Below the pieces are notes generated by a model. It had not been told where the DNA came from. It worked only from the letters and a program-made list of their open reading frames with translations, and searched no databases. A program made the translations under genes and the position numbers. This document shows positions 26,856 through 35,964 of a stretch of DNA of 64,000 bases, one piece after another (the first letter of the stretch is position 1; each line of letters opens with the position of its first letter). Origin of the DNA: Halorubrum rubrum (lineage in GTDB: Archaea; Halobacteriota; Halobacteria; Halobacteriales; Haloferacaceae); assembly GCF_024494685.1 (NCBI RefSeq), contig NZ_JANHDM010000002.1:124001-188000 (forward strand), given 5' to 3'.

Positions 26856-26863
26856 GTTTTATG
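26856..26863 (+). promoter_or_regulatory. TATA-like box of the 92-residue membrane protein gene
   Basis: GTTTTATG centred about 29 nt before the ATG at 26888. A GGGGAG purine stretch also sits just before that ATG and could act as a ribosome binding site; both favour 26888 over the in-frame ATG at 26861, which overlaps the box. Confidence 0.55.
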
Positions 26864-26887
26864 TCCGCGCGGAGCCAAGGGGAGAGT

Positions 26888-27166
26888 ATGTCACAGACTG
26901 ACCGAACATCGACTCGACACCCCGGCCTCCTGATCGACCCGCCCTCGGTCGCCAGCTCGCTCGGCGCGATCCTCGCGCTGCTCCTGCTCGTGACCGGCGT
27001 GCTCATGGCCGTGGAGAACCCGGCGATCATGCTCGGCCTGCTGGCCGGCGCGGTCGTCGTCCTCGCGGCCGTCCGCTTCCTTTCGGACCGCTCCATGCCG
27101 CGGAGCGCGTCGCGGCCGTTCGGCCGGATCATCCGGTTCGGCCCGCGCCGCCGTTACCGGCTGTAG
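26888..27166 (+). CDS. Small membrane protein, 92 residues
   Basis: Two adjacent hydrophobic helices, SLGAILALLLLVTGVLMAV and PAIMLGLLAGAVVVLAAV (about 22-62), between a hydrophilic head and a strongly basic tail (RPFGRIIRFGPRRRYRL). The basic tail should stay in the cytoplasm, giving a hairpin topology. It stands alone behind an unusually AT-rich promoter region. No family recognised. Confidence 0.75.
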   Translation: MSQTDRTSTRHPGLLIDPPSVASSLGAILALLLLVTGVLMAVENPAIMLGLLAGAVVVLAAVRFLSDRSMPRSASRPFGRIIRFGPRRRYRL

Positions 27167-27294
27167 ACCGTTTCCGACCGCGTTTCGACGTTTTTCCGTC
27201 CGTTCCGCTCGCCGTGGAGCCGACGGTGTCCATCCGACCACCCGCCCGAGCGTCCGGCCTCCGTGACGCCGAGCGGTCCCAGTCCTGACGCCGA

Positions 27295-27552
27295 TCAGCC
27301 CCAGTGCCAGAAGGAGTGTCCGTCCTCCTCGACCGGGTCGGTCCGTTCGCGGAGGTCGGCGACGTCCTCGGCGGTCGGCTCGACGTCCTCGGGCAGCGAC
27401 TCCATACAGTCGAAACAGAGGAAGAACTCGGAGCCGTCGGCGAGTTCCAGGGTCATCCCCTGGGTCGACTCGAACGCGAAGTTCCAGAGGTCGCCGATCC
27501 CGCCGGCGATCCTGACGGACCGCTCACAGACGTCGCACGGCTCCGAGGCCAT
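27295..27552 (-). CDS. Small zinc-ribbon protein, 85 residues
   Basis: Two cysteine pairs, CDVC near the N terminus (residues 6-9) and CFDC (46-49), form a probable zinc site around a short beta hairpin; the remainder is acidic (LPEDVEPTAEDVADLRERTDPVEEDG) and ends HSFWHWG. Haloarchaea encode many such stand-alone zinc-finger microproteins of unknown role. The ATG at 27552 is the only sensible start. It stands alone, with non-coding gaps of 128 and 205 bases on either side. Confidence 0.8.
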   Translation of the reverse strand: MASEPCDVCERSVRIAGGIGDLWNFAFESTQGMTLELADGSEFFLCFDCMESLPEDVEPTAEDVADLRERTDPVEEDGHSFWHWG

Positions 27553-27757
27553 ACGCGACCTTGGGTGCCGGGCGGTTAAGACGTGTCGGCCGCCGGAACG
27601 GAGCCGCGGGTCCGGCCGTGAACACCGTCACCACGCCGGCCGCTCGGCGCTACACGGTCGTCACGACCGACATCGGGGTGTCGCGGGATCGTCCACGGGA
27701 ATCGGAAAGGAACGGGTCCCGTTCCGCGTCGAAGACGGTCGCTCTCGCCGCGTGCTC

Positions 27758-28240
27758 TCAGTCGGAGGCAGTTCCGATCGATCCCCTCTCGGCGTCGAAC
27801 TCATCCAGTACCGTCCGGAACGCACGTGTCTCCACCTCGATACCCGCATCCGGACGACCGCTGCTGAAGTTGACCTCGTCGTTCCGGAAGATATCGGCGT
27901 CCATGTAGATCGGACAGTCCCTGCCGGGGAAGAAGGGGGGAATCGCGCCGATGGTGTACCCGAGATCGTCCTCGATGACCTCCTCGTCGGCGAATTTCAG
28001 GCTGTCGATGTCGGCGATCTCTCTGAGCGATCCCAGATCGACTTTCCGTTCGGCGGGAACGATCGCGACGACGACTTCGCGGTCGTCGTCCAGGAACACC
28101 ATCGATTTCACCATTTCGGCGAGCGGAACGTCGCGCAGTTTGGCCGCTTTTTCCGAGGTTACCGCGTCGTCACTGTGCTCCAATAGCTCGTATTCGATCC
28201 CGCGCTCGCGAAGATAGTCCGTGATCTCCGTCCGTACCAT
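27758..28240 (-). CDS. YbaK/EbsC-family aminoacyl-tRNA deacylase
   Basis: 160 residues of the YbaK/ProX fold, which hydrolyses mischarged aminoacyl-tRNA (Cys- or Ala-tRNAPro in characterised relatives). Family features are the N-terminal EITDYLRERGIEYELLEH, a central LAEMVKSMVFLDDDREVVVAIVPAERKVD with the expected catalytic Lys (EMVKSM), and GYTIGAIPPFF followed by IYMDADIF. All core strands are present, and the length is standard for a free-standing editing domain. It is not linked to its neighbours. Confidence 0.88.
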   Translation of the reverse strand: MVRTEITDYLRERGIEYELLEHSDDAVTSEKAAKLRDVPLAEMVKSMVFLDDDREVVVAIVPAERKVDLGSLREIADIDSLKFADEEVIEDDLGYTIGAIPPFFPGRDCPIYMDADIFRNDEVNFSSGRPDAGIEVETRAFRTVLDEFDAERGSIGTASD

Positions 28241-28426
28241 GCGTTTCTCGACCGCGACTCGTCCCCGTGCCGGATTAATCCCATCTATGGGTCAAATCGA
28301 GGTTGAAGTCAGCGACCGAGCGAACACGACTGGTTGACTCGACGCTCCCAGACGAGACGGTACAGGACGTCCCGTCAACACGGCTCCACACCTCGCGTCT
28401 CCCCGGTCGCGCAGGGATACGACCCC

Positions 28427-29575
28427 TCAGTCGCCGACGTCGATCACGTGTGCGTCCTCGGGGTCGAACCCCACGACGACCGTTCCGTCGAGCGGATCCT
28501 CGGCCCGCACGACGAGGTCGCGGCCGTCACAGTCGAGGTGGACGCGCGTCGTCTCTCCGAGGAACTCCGCGCTCGCGACCGTCGCCCGGAGCCCGTTCTC
28601 GGCTCGCCCCACCCGGAGGTGTTGCGGGCGGACGCAGAACGTCACCCGGTCGCCGGGACCCGGCGTCCCGGTCGCGGCGTCTTCGCGCTCGTCGACCGCG
28701 ACGCGGAGGGTCTCGCCGCCGATGTCGACGAGGACGGTTCGGGCGGGCGAGTCCGTCCCGCCGCCCGCGCTCTCGTCGTCCGTTCCAGCGACGACCCCCT
28801 CGAACACGTTGTTGTCGCCGACGAACTCGGCGACGAACCGCGACGCGGGCCGGCGGTACACGGACCGGGGCGGCGCGACCTGCTCGGGCGTTCCGCCACG
28901 CATCACCGCGACGCGGTCGGAGACGGAGAGCGCCTCCTCCTGGTCGTGGGTGACGTAGACGGTGGTGATCCCCAGCTCGCGCTGGATCTCACGTACCTGA
29001 AGCCGGAGGCGCTCGCGCAGGCGCGCGTCGAGCGCGCTCATCGGCTCGTCTAAGAGCAGGAGGTCGGGGCCGGGCGCGAGTGCCCGCGCCATCGCGACCC
29101 GCTGCTGTTGGCCCCCCGAGAGGCTCTCCGGGTCGCGGTCGGCGGTCCCCGAAAGGTCCACGAGGTCGAGCAGGTCGCGGACGCGCTCGGCGCGGCTCGC
29201 GCCGCCCGGCGGCTCCGAGAAGCGCAGCCCGTAGCCCACGTTCTCGCCGACGGTCATGTGCGGGAACAGCGCGTAGTTCTGGAACACCACGCCCACGTTC
29301 CGCTCCTCCGGCGGGACGCCAGAGACGTCGCGGCCGCCGAACCGTATCCGTCCCTCGGTGGGTGCCTCGAATCCCGCGATCAGCCGCAGCGTCGTCGTCT
29401 TCCCGCAGCCGGACGGCCCCACGAGCGTGAAGAACTCCCCCTCCCGGATCCGCAGGTCCACGTCCTCGACGGCGACCGTCCCGTCGTAGTGCTTGCTCAC
29501 GCCCGCGAGGTCGACCGCGGGGGGTCCCGCGTCGGCGTCGCGGTCCGCCGCCGGAGCGTCGCGCTCAGATCCCAT
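28427..29575 (-). CDS. thiQ: Thiamine-type ABC importer ATPase
   Basis: 382 residues. Walker A GPSGCGKTT (53-61), Q-loop FQNYALFPHMTVGENVGYGL (Q99), signature LSGGQ (152-156), Walker B LLLLDEP (172-178), H-loop THDQEEALS; a C-terminal TOBE-like regulatory domain follows (RVTFCVRPQHLRVGRAENG). This layout is that of spermidine/iron/thiamine importer ATPases (MalK/PotA type). The thiamine assignment comes from the binding protein in the same operon. ATG at 29575 is preferred to the GTG three codons upstream; it overlaps the permease by 11 bases. Confidence 0.88.
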   Translation of the reverse strand: MGSERDAPAADRDADAGPPAVDLAGVSKHYDGTVAVEDVDLRIREGEFFTLVGPSGCGKTTTLRLIAGFEAPTEGRIRFGGRDVSGVPPEERNVGVVFQNYALFPHMTVGENVGYGLRFSEPPGGASRAERVRDLLDLVDLSGTADRDPESLSGGQQQRVAMARALAPGPDLLLLDEPMSALDARLRERLRLQVREIQRELGITTVYVTHDQEEALSVSDRVAVMRGGTPEQVAPPRSVYRRPASRFVAEFVGDNNVFEGVVAGTDDESAGGGTDSPARTVLVDIGGETLRVAVDEREDAATGTPGPGDRVTFCVRPQHLRVGRAENGLRATVASAEFLGETTRVHLDCDGRDLVVRAEDPLDGTVVVGFDPEDAHVIDVGD

Positions 29576-31436
29576 CGTACTCACCCCCGAGCCGCTCGAT
29601 CACGACGAAGCTCAGCCCGGTCACGAAGAGGAGGACGACGCCCATCGCGGTCGCGGGTCCGAGCCGCCGCCCGATGAAGCGTTCGATCGCGACCGGCATC
29701 GTGTAGGCGTCCGCGCCGGTCGCGAGGACGACCGTCGCCGTGAACTCGCCCATCGAGATGGCGACCGCGAACGCCGCGCCCGCGACGACGCCCGGCCACA
29801 CGAGGGGGAGTTCGACGTCCCGGAGCACCCGCGCCCGCGACGCGCCGAGCGCGCGGGCGGACTCCACCAACGCCCGGTCGAGCGACTCCAGGCCGGGCGC
29901 GACCGTGCGGACGACGAACGGGTAGCCCGCCACGGCGTGGGCGGCGACGATCGCCGCCGAGCCCGCGACCGCGATCCGCCACCCGGCGACCTCGACGCCG
30001 AACACCAGCCCGCGGAGCAGTCCGAGTCCGACGAGGATCCCGGAGACGGCGAAGGGGGCCATCGCGACCGCGTCGACGAGCTTCCGTCCGCGGTACTCGC
30101 GGGTGGTGATCACCGCGACGACGACCCCCATCGGCAGCGCCACGAGCGCCGACGCGGCCGCGAAGACGAGCGAGTTGCGGACGGCGGGCCACGGCCGCAC
30201 CTGGAACGCCGCTCCCGTGCGCTGGCGCTCCAGGAGGAACCGGTAGTGGTCGAGCGTGAGCGCCCCGTCACCCCCGGTGACGCTCGCGAGGATCATCGAG
30301 ACGATCGGCGCGAGGAAGACGAGCGCCGCGACGACGCCGTAGACCCCGAGCCCGAGCCGGGGAAGGAGTTCCCGCGGGGTCGGCGCGGACGGGAGGAGGG
30401 GTTTCCGCGGGAGCGGCCTGACGCCCCGCGAGGTCACCGTGTGTCGGGCCTCGTACCGGAGGTACGCGCCGAGCACCGACAGCGAGACCACGAGCTCGAC
30501 GACCGCGAGCGCCGCCGCCTCCGCGTAGTTCAGATCGCGCGCGAGCCGGTAGACGAACACCTCGACGGTCGCCAGCTCGAACCCGCCGAGCGCCAACACG
30601 ATCGGGAACGTCCCGAAGGTGAAGACGAAGGTGAGCGCCGCGCCCATCAGGACGGCGGGGTACACCTGCGGCGCGACGACGTGGAGGAACGCCCGGATCG
30701 GGCTCGCTCCGAGGCTCCGGGCGGTCTCGACCGCGCCGGCGTCGACGGACTCCCAGGCGGCCGTCGTCACCCGCGCGACGAGCGGCGCGTTGTAGAAGGC
30801 GTGGGCGATCACGATCGCCTCGAGCGTGAACATGAGCTCCACGGGACCGAGCCCGACCGCCCCGAGGAGGGCGTTGAGCGTCCCGTTCCGGCCGAAGGTG
30901 GCGACGTACCCCACCGCGACCATGATCGACGGGAGCACGAACGGGACGATGGTGAGCGAGCGAAGCGTCCGTCGGCCGGGGAACTCGAAGCGCGCGAGCA
31001 GGTAGGCGGCGGGGAGGCCGAGGGCGACGCTCGCGAGCGTCGACAGGACGGCCTGGTAGGCGGTGAACCCGACGATACCGAGCCGCCGATCGGGCGAGAG
31101 CAGCGCCCGCGCGACCGCGAGCGGACCCTCGCCCGCGAACAGTCGCGACAGCTCGCCGAAGTAGAACGGCTCCCGAAGCAGGTCGGCGAAGACGCCGAGC
31201 GTGACCGCGCCGTCGACGACGACGGACTCGACGAGGACGGTCCCGACCGGGTAGTAGAAGACGAGGACCAACACCGCGACCGTCGCGGTCGCGAGCGCGG
31301 CCAGCGCGTGTCGCTCGAGCCCCCCGAGGAACCGGCTCGTCCGGTTCCCGTCGCGGATTCCCTCCGTCCGCCTCGTCCGGTCCCGCCGCTCCTCGGAAGC
31401 GTCCGGCGCGTCGGGATCCCGCGATCCGTCGGTCAC
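29565..31436 (-). CDS. thiP: Thiamine-type ABC importer permease, two-domain
   Basis: 623 residues with about twelve membrane helices in two homologous halves, each with the EAA cytoplasmic loop that docks the ATPase: first ETARSLGASPIRAFLHVVAPQVYPA, second ESARALGASRARVLRDVELPLVWPG. Such fused permeases are typical of ThiP and FbpB-type importers. The GTG at 31436 is chosen because it follows the binding-protein stop by ten bases and gives an N terminus (VTDGSRDPDAP) with haloarchaeal character; an acidic head of about 30 residues precedes the first helix. Middle gene of the importer operon. Confidence 0.9.
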   Translation of the reverse strand: MTDGSRDPDAPDASEERRDRTRRTEGIRDGNRTSRFLGGLERHALAALATATVAVLVLVFYYPVGTVLVESVVVDGAVTLGVFADLLREPFYFGELSRLFAGEGPLAVARALLSPDRRLGIVGFTAYQAVLSTLASVALGLPAAYLLARFEFPGRRTLRSLTIVPFVLPSIMVAVGYVATFGRNGTLNALLGAVGLGPVELMFTLEAIVIAHAFYNAPLVARVTTAAWESVDAGAVETARSLGASPIRAFLHVVAPQVYPAVLMGAALTFVFTFGTFPIVLALGGFELATVEVFVYRLARDLNYAEAAALAVVELVVSLSVLGAYLRYEARHTVTSRGVRPLPRKPLLPSAPTPRELLPRLGLGVYGVVAALVFLAPIVSMILASVTGGDGALTLDHYRFLLERQRTGAAFQVRPWPAVRNSLVFAAASALVALPMGVVVAVITTREYRGRKLVDAVAMAPFAVSGILVGLGLLRGLVFGVEVAGWRIAVAGSAAIVAAHAVAGYPFVVRTVAPGLESLDRALVESARALGASRARVLRDVELPLVWPGVVAGAAFAVAISMGEFTATVVLATGADAYTMPVAIERFIGRRLGPATAMGVVLLFVTGLSFVVIERLGGEYDGI

Positions 31437-31446
31437 GGGCCGGGGC

Positions 31447-32688
31447 TCAGTTGCCCGCGTACTGGCGTTCCCACGCGGTGATCCATCCGTCGAGCGACCC
31501 TTGGAGCTGGTCGTACGTGAACGTGACCGGCTCGTCGGGCTCCTGGGCGAGGTCGGCGTAGTCGTCGGGCAGCTCCGCGGTGTCGGTCGCGGGGAACGCG
31601 ACGTTGCGCTGGGCGATCTCCCCCTGGACCGCGGGTTCGAGCATGAACGACATGAACTCGCGGGCGAGGTCGGGCTCGTCGGCGTCGGCGAAGACCGCCA
31701 TTCCCTCGGGGGTCGCATACGCCTGGTCGTTCAGGAAGCGGATCTGGTGTTCCTGGAGGTCCTCGCCCTCCATGTCCGCGAACACCTGATCGGTGGAGTA
31801 CGACACCACGATGGGCGCTTCCCCCTCCGACCACGAGGTGTAGGCGTCGTCCCAGGAGCCGAGCACGCGGACGTCGTTCTCCTGGAGCTCCGCCCAGTAG
31901 TCGAGGTAGTCGTAGTCGGGGTCGCCGTCGCCCCCATCGACGTCACCGTCCTCGCCGTCGCCGAACCGGGCGACCGTGTGTAACATGAACGCCCGGCCCG
32001 TCGAGGAGCCGCCGGGGTTCTGCGCGATGAGGTCGCCGCGATGGTCCTCCGCGAGCAGCCCCTCGAACGTCTCGGGGGCCTCCGTCTCGGTGCCGTCGTA
32101 CACGAGGCTGACGTAGCCGGTGTCGAACGGGACCGCTCGCTCGAACGGGTCGAACCGGAGCCCGTCGCGGACCGCGTCGCTTCCCTCGATCTCACCGGCG
32201 GGGGCGAAGAGGTCGTCGTCGACCGCCTCGTCGATCCGGACCAGGTCCTCGGCGGTGAGCCCGACGTAGAGGTCGGCGTCGATCGACGCCCCCGAGGCCG
32301 CGCGCTCGACGTAGTAGTTCACCTCGTTGTCGGGGGTTGCCCACTCCAACTCGGCGTCGACGCGCGACTCGAACTCCTCTTTCAGCCACTCGCCGGGGCT
32401 CACGGAGGGCGCGTCGATGAACGCGCCGTAGGTCGCGACCGTCAGCGTCGGCGTCTCGTCCTCCTCGCCGTTCTCGCCGTCCTCGCTTCCGTCGTCCCCG
32501 TCGTCGCCGTTTCCGTTACCGCCGTCGCTCTCTCCATCGCCGTCGGAGCCGCCCGAATCGCCCGATCCCCCGTCCCCCGTTCGTTCCGCGCTACAGCCGG
32601 CGAGCCCCGCCACGCCCGCCGCGCCGCCGAGCGCGAGGAACCGCCGCCGCGTGTGTCGTCCGTCGATCGCGTCCGTCTCGTCTGTCAT
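31447..32688 (-). CDS. thiB: Thiamine-binding ABC transporter lipoprotein
   Basis: 413 residues. A twin-arginine signal RRRFLALGGAAGVAGLAGC ends in a lipobox Cys, so the protein is exported folded and anchored by lipid; an acidic Gly/Asp/Ser linker (about 34-72) follows. The ligand domain follows the ThiB/TbpA pattern: LTVATYGAFID, DLYVGLTAEDLVRIDEA, PFDTGYVSLVYDG, GSSTGRAFMLHT, GSWDDAYTSWSEGEAPIVVSYSTDQV and a C terminus LDGWITAWERQYAGN close to that of E. coli ThiB. A TATA box precedes the gene by 28 nt. Thiamine, its phosphates or a related cation are the probable ligands; iron is less likely. Confidence 0.9.
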   Translation of the reverse strand: MTDETDAIDGRHTRRRFLALGGAAGVAGLAGCSAERTGDGGSGDSGGSDGDGESDGGNGNGDDGDDGSEDGENGEEDETPTLTVATYGAFIDAPSVSPGEWLKEEFESRVDAELEWATPDNEVNYYVERAASGASIDADLYVGLTAEDLVRIDEAVDDDLFAPAGEIEGSDAVRDGLRFDPFERAVPFDTGYVSLVYDGTETEAPETFEGLLAEDHRGDLIAQNPGGSSTGRAFMLHTVARFGDGEDGDVDGGDGDPDYDYLDYWAELQENDVRVLGSWDDAYTSWSEGEAPIVVSYSTDQVFADMEGEDLQEHQIRFLNDQAYATPEGMAVFADADEPDLAREFMSFMLEPAVQGEIAQRNVAFPATDTAELPDDYADLAQEPDEPVTFTYDQLQGSLDGWITAWERQYAGN

Positions 32689-32711
32689 TACTTGGTTGTT
32701 GTACTCGGTGA

Positions 32712-32721
32712 TTACATAAGG
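32712..32721 (-). promoter_or_regulatory. TATA box of the thiBPQ operon
   Basis: CCTTATGTAA on the minus strand, about 28 nt upstream of the thiB ATG at 32688. No TPP riboswitch fits, because the transcript has essentially no leader. Confidence 0.65.
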
Positions 32722-32785
32722 GATCCGTGTCGGCGGCGGGTCGTCTCCGATGCCGACCCCCGTTGCCGCCGCCCGAGACCGACCC

Positions 32786-32792
32786 GTTTAAT
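32786..32792 (+). promoter_or_regulatory. TATA-like box of hisA
   Basis: GTTTAAT centred about 28 nt before the hisA ATG at 32817. Confidence 0.6.
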
Positions 32793-32816
32793 CGACGCCC
32801 GCGCCAGTCTCCCCGT

Positions 32817-33557
32817 ATGAGCGGATTCCCCGAGTTCGAGGTGATCCCCGCGGTCGACGTCCAGGACGGCTCCGTCGTCCAGCTGGTCGGCGGCGAGCGC
32901 GGCACGGGCAAACGCTACGGCGACCCGGTCGAGGCGGCGACGCGCTGGATCGACGAGGGGGCCGCGACCCTCCACCTCGTCGACCTCGACGGGGCGTTCG
33001 AGGGCGAGCGCGAGAACGCCGCCGCGATCGAGGCGGTCGTCGACGCCGTCGACGACGCCGTCGGTCTCCAGCTCGGCGGCGGGATCCGGACCGCGGCCGA
33101 CGCCCGTGGACTGTTGAACGCCGGCATCGACCGCGTGATCGTGGGCACCGCGGCGGTCGAGAACCCGGAGATCGTCGCCGAGGTCGACGAAACGCATCCG
33201 GAGAGCGTCGTCGTCAGCCTCGACGCGAAGGAGGGGGAGGTCGTCGTCTCGGGATGGACGGAGGGGACCGGCCTCGACCCCGCCGACGCCGCCGCGCGCT
33301 ACGAGGAGCTCGGCGCGGGCGCGATCCTCTTCACGAACGTGGACGTCGAGGGGCGACTGGAGGGGATCGATCGGGAGGCGGTCGAGAGCATGGTCGAGGC
33401 GGTCGACATCCCGGTGATCGCGTCGGGCGGCGTCGCGACCGTGGACGACGCGGTCGCGTTGAAGCGGGCCGGCGCGGCCGCGGTCGTGGTGGGGACGGCG
33501 CTGTACGAGGGTCGGTTCACGCTGCGGGAGGCACAGGCCGCGACCGACGAGGCCTGA
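32817..33557 (+). CDS. hisA: ProFAR isomerase, histidine biosynthesis
   Basis: TIM-barrel enzyme of 246 residues performing the Amadori rearrangement of the fourth histidine step. Typical marks: VIPAVDVQDGSVVQL with the catalytic Asp, HLVDLDGAF, LQLGGGIRT, RVIVGTAAVENP and SVVVSLDAKEGEVVVSGW, then VDIPVIASGGVATVDD. The two phosphate-binding loops (GGGI and ASGGV) are intact. The start follows a TATA-like box at leaderless distance. hisB lies 2.4 kb downstream on the same strand but is separated by two minus-strand genes and has its own promoter. Confidence 0.95.
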   Translation: MSGFPEFEVIPAVDVQDGSVVQLVGGERGTGKRYGDPVEAATRWIDEGAATLHLVDLDGAFEGERENAAAIEAVVDAVDDAVGLQLGGGIRTAADARGLLNAGIDRVIVGTAAVENPEIVAEVDETHPESVVVSLDAKEGEVVVSGWTEGTGLDPADAAARYEELGAGAILFTNVDVEGRLEGIDREAVESMVEAVDIPVIASGGVATVDDAVALKRAGAAAVVVGTALYEGRFTLREAQAATDEA

Positions 33558-33593
33558 GTTCGTCGACCGTCGCGGTCGGCGGATCCGCGCCGG

Positions 33594-34391
33594 CTACTCC
33601 TCGGGTCGCTTCCGTTGAACGACCAACACCGGACCGAGAAAGCGCTCCGCCACCTGTTCGGAGGGCATCCCGAAGACGAACGTGGTGACCGACGGGTCCG
33701 TCTCGCCCATGACCACCGCGTCGTGGTTCTCGCCGTGGCGGGCGATCGCGTCGACGGCCGCCCCCGCGTCCTCGACGGCGACCCCGATCTGCTCGGGGTC
33801 CATCCCGCGCTCGACGAGGTCGGCTCGCACGCCGTCCAGGAACGACTCCCCGTCCGCGGGCGACTCCCCCTCGTCGAGCGCGTGGTACAGCGTCACCGCC
33901 ACGTCCGACTCGGCGAACAACCCGGCGACGAGCCGCGCGCTTCGGTCGATCCCGACCGTCCCGCGGAGCGCGACGAGGACGGACTCGACGCGATCCGTGC
34001 TGTTCGGGACTAACACGGCGAGACAGTCGTACTCGTAGATGAGCCGATCGACGGTCGTCCGCTCGTCGTGAGTGAACACGAGTCGCACCTCGACGGTCGC
34101 GCCGGCGTCCGTCAGCGCGCCGGCGAACTCCTCGAGTTTCGACATCGCCGTCTCGCCGAACTGCGCTCTCGCCTGCTCCGCGGCCGTCTGCTCGGGGATA
34201 ACGTGGTACCCCAACAGGACGACGTGGGCGTTCGAGAGCAGCTCTGTCGTCCCCGCCGGAAGCGACTCGCCCTCCAGCACCTCCAGCGGGACGAGCACCG
34301 CGGGACGGTCGGTCACGGTTCCCGCCGTGTCGTCCGGTGGCGTCGTGTCGTCCGGTGGTGTCGTGTCGTCCGATGGCGTCGTGTCAGTCAT
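33594..34391 (-). CDS. UspA-domain protein, partner of the APC transporter
   Basis: 265 residues. After an N-terminal low-complexity head made of three [12 protein letters not shown] units (18-bp DNA repeats at about 34326-34385), the protein has a universal-stress fold: [72 protein letters not shown]. The final GxxSExVxxxxxxPVLVV region is the ATP-binding signature in altered form (FGMPSEQV). It overlaps the transporter stop by eight bases (ATGACTGA). UspA domains are often fused to or encoded beside APC transporters in archaea, suggesting regulation of the permease. Confidence 0.88.
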   Translation of the reverse strand: MTDTTPSDDTTPPDDTTPPDDTAGTVTDRPAVLVPLEVLEGESLPAGTTELLSNAHVVLLGYHVIPEQTAAEQARAQFGETAMSKLEEFAGALTDAGATVEVRLVFTHDERTTVDRLIYEYDCLAVLVPNSTDRVESVLVALRGTVGIDRSARLVAGLFAESDVAVTLYHALDEGESPADGESFLDGVRADLVERGMDPEQIGVAVEDAGAAVDAIARHGENHDAVVMGETDPSVTTFVFGMPSEQVAERFLGPVLVVQRKRPEE

Positions 34392-35832
34392 TTCGGAATC
34401 TCCCCTCGAGTTCGACGTCCGTCGCGTAGTGGCGGTACCAGCCGTAGGCCGCGACCATCACCGCGATACCGATCCCGATCGACGCCGGGCGCATGAACGC
34501 GATGAGCGCGAAGCTCGCGGCCGCCCCGCAGGTCGCTATCGCGAGTCCGGCCGGACAGCGGAACGACGGCGCGTACCAGTCGGGTCGCTCGCGTCGAAGC
34601 CGGATCAGCGCGACACAGATCAGCCCGTACATCACGAGATGGAGGAAGGAGGCGACCTCCGCGAGCACCTCCACCTGCCCGGTCGCGGCGAGGGCGACGA
34701 TCGGTCCGCCTGCGAGCCCCAACGCGACGTGCGGCGTCCCGTACCGGAGATTGATCCGGCTCGCGGCCGCGGGGATGAGGTCGTCGCGGCTCACCGCGTA
34801 CACCGCCCGCGAGGCGCTGAGGATCGACGCGTTCGCGCTCGAGAACGTCGCCAACAGCCCCGCGACGACGATGGCGATCGCCCCCGGAAGGCCGACGAAC
34901 TCGCGGGCGACCTCGACCATGGCGGTTTCGCCGAACTCGCCGAGGCGGCCGCTGCCGAACGCGCTCGTCGCGACGAAGACGGTCACGACGTAGAACACGC
35001 CCACGACGAGAACGGACGCGACCATCGCCAGCGGGAGGTTTCGCGAGGGGTCCTTGATGTCGCCCGCGACGGTCGCCACCTGCGCGAAGCCGAGATACGA
35101 GGTGAACACGAGCGCCGCGGTCTGGAAGACCGGAAGCAGGCCGCCGGGCGGGAAGAAGCGCTCCGGGGTGCGCTCCGTCCCGAACACCCCGAGCGCGTCG
35201 AGGCTGCCGTAGCTCAGAAACAGCGTGAGGATGACGAGCAGGACCGCCACGATCCCGTTCTGGAGCGACGCGGTGTTATCGGTCCCGAAGAGGCTGAGCG
35301 CCGTGAGTCCCGCCCCGAACGCGACGCCGAGGGGGACGGCCGGGTCCAGGGGCAGCGCGATCCCCGCCTCGAGGAACACCTGCCCGGCGTAGCTCCCGAG
35401 CCCGACGAGGTAGAACGCCGACGCGAACACGAGTCCGAGCCAGAGCCCGATCCCGACGATCGCGCCGGGAGCGGTACCGAGCGCGCGCGAGATGAAGAAG
35501 TAGCCGCCGCCGCTGCGCGGCATCGCCGTCGCGAGTTCGGAGGTCGGCAGAGCCACGAGCAGCGCGACGATCGCTCCGATGGCGAACGACAGCGACGCGG
35601 CCGGACCGGCGCTCTCGGCCGCGAGTCCGGGGAACACGAAGATCCCCGCGCCGATCATCGTCCCGATCCCGATCGCGAGCCCGCCCGAGAGGCCGATCGT
35701 CCGCTCGAGCTCCCCCTCGCCCGTGTCTGCGTCGACGGCGTCGGCGATCCCGTCCGGGACGTCGACGGCGGCGGCATCGGCGTCGCTCGGACCGTCCGAT
35801 CCCGGCCCGATCGGACCGTCTGGAGCCTCCAT
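34384..35832 (-). CDS. APC-family amino acid transporter
   Basis: 482 residues, about twelve membrane helices. The first helix is broken by the conserved unwound substrate site ([22 protein letters not shown]), and [16 protein letters not shown] and [22 protein letters not shown] match the APC amino acid/polyamine/cationate family. An acidic head of about 45 residues precedes helix one. ATG at 35832 starts the gene; its stop overlaps the UspA gene. Substrate cannot be assigned. The hydrophilic C terminus is short (about 15 residues), so the UspA partner supplies the cytoplasmic regulatory part that is fused in some relatives. Confidence 0.92.
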   Translation of the reverse strand: MEAPDGPIGPGSDGPSDADAAAVDVPDGIADAVDADTGEGELERTIGLSGGLAIGIGTMIGAGIFVFPGLAAESAGPAASLSFAIGAIVALLVALPTSELATAMPRSGGGYFFISRALGTAPGAIVGIGLWLGLVFASAFYLVGLGSYAGQVFLEAGIALPLDPAVPLGVAFGAGLTALSLFGTDNTASLQNGIVAVLLVILTLFLSYGSLDALGVFGTERTPERFFPPGGLLPVFQTAALVFTSYLGFAQVATVAGDIKDPSRNLPLAMVASVLVVGVFYVVTVFVATSAFGSGRLGEFGETAMVEVAREFVGLPGAIAIVVAGLLATFSSANASILSASRAVYAVSRDDLIPAAASRINLRYGTPHVALGLAGGPIVALAATGQVEVLAEVASFLHLVMYGLICVALIRLRRERPDWYAPSFRCPAGLAIATCGAAASFALIAFMRPASIGIGIAVMVAAYGWYRHYATDVELEGRFRND

Positions 35833-35936
35833 GCCACGGGAGACGACTCCCGCACGGGGGAAATAGCCACCGCCGCAGTCGAAACCGTCTCGTCCGCCTC
35901 GCCGGTAAGCGCCTCGCGTCGCCATACCCGCAACCG

Positions 35937-35945
35937 CCTTAAGAG
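35937..35945 (+). promoter_or_regulatory. TATA-like box of hisB
   Basis: CCTTAAGAG centred about 25 nt before the hisB ATG at 35965. Confidence 0.6.
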
Positions 35946-35964
35946 CCCCCGCCGACGGTCCCGT

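Noticed and set aside
28427-32688. Iron(III) or spermidine importer as the identity of the ABC operon
   Set aside because: The fused permease would fit iron uptake, but the binding protein follows the ThiB pattern, including its C terminus, more closely than FbpA or PotD.
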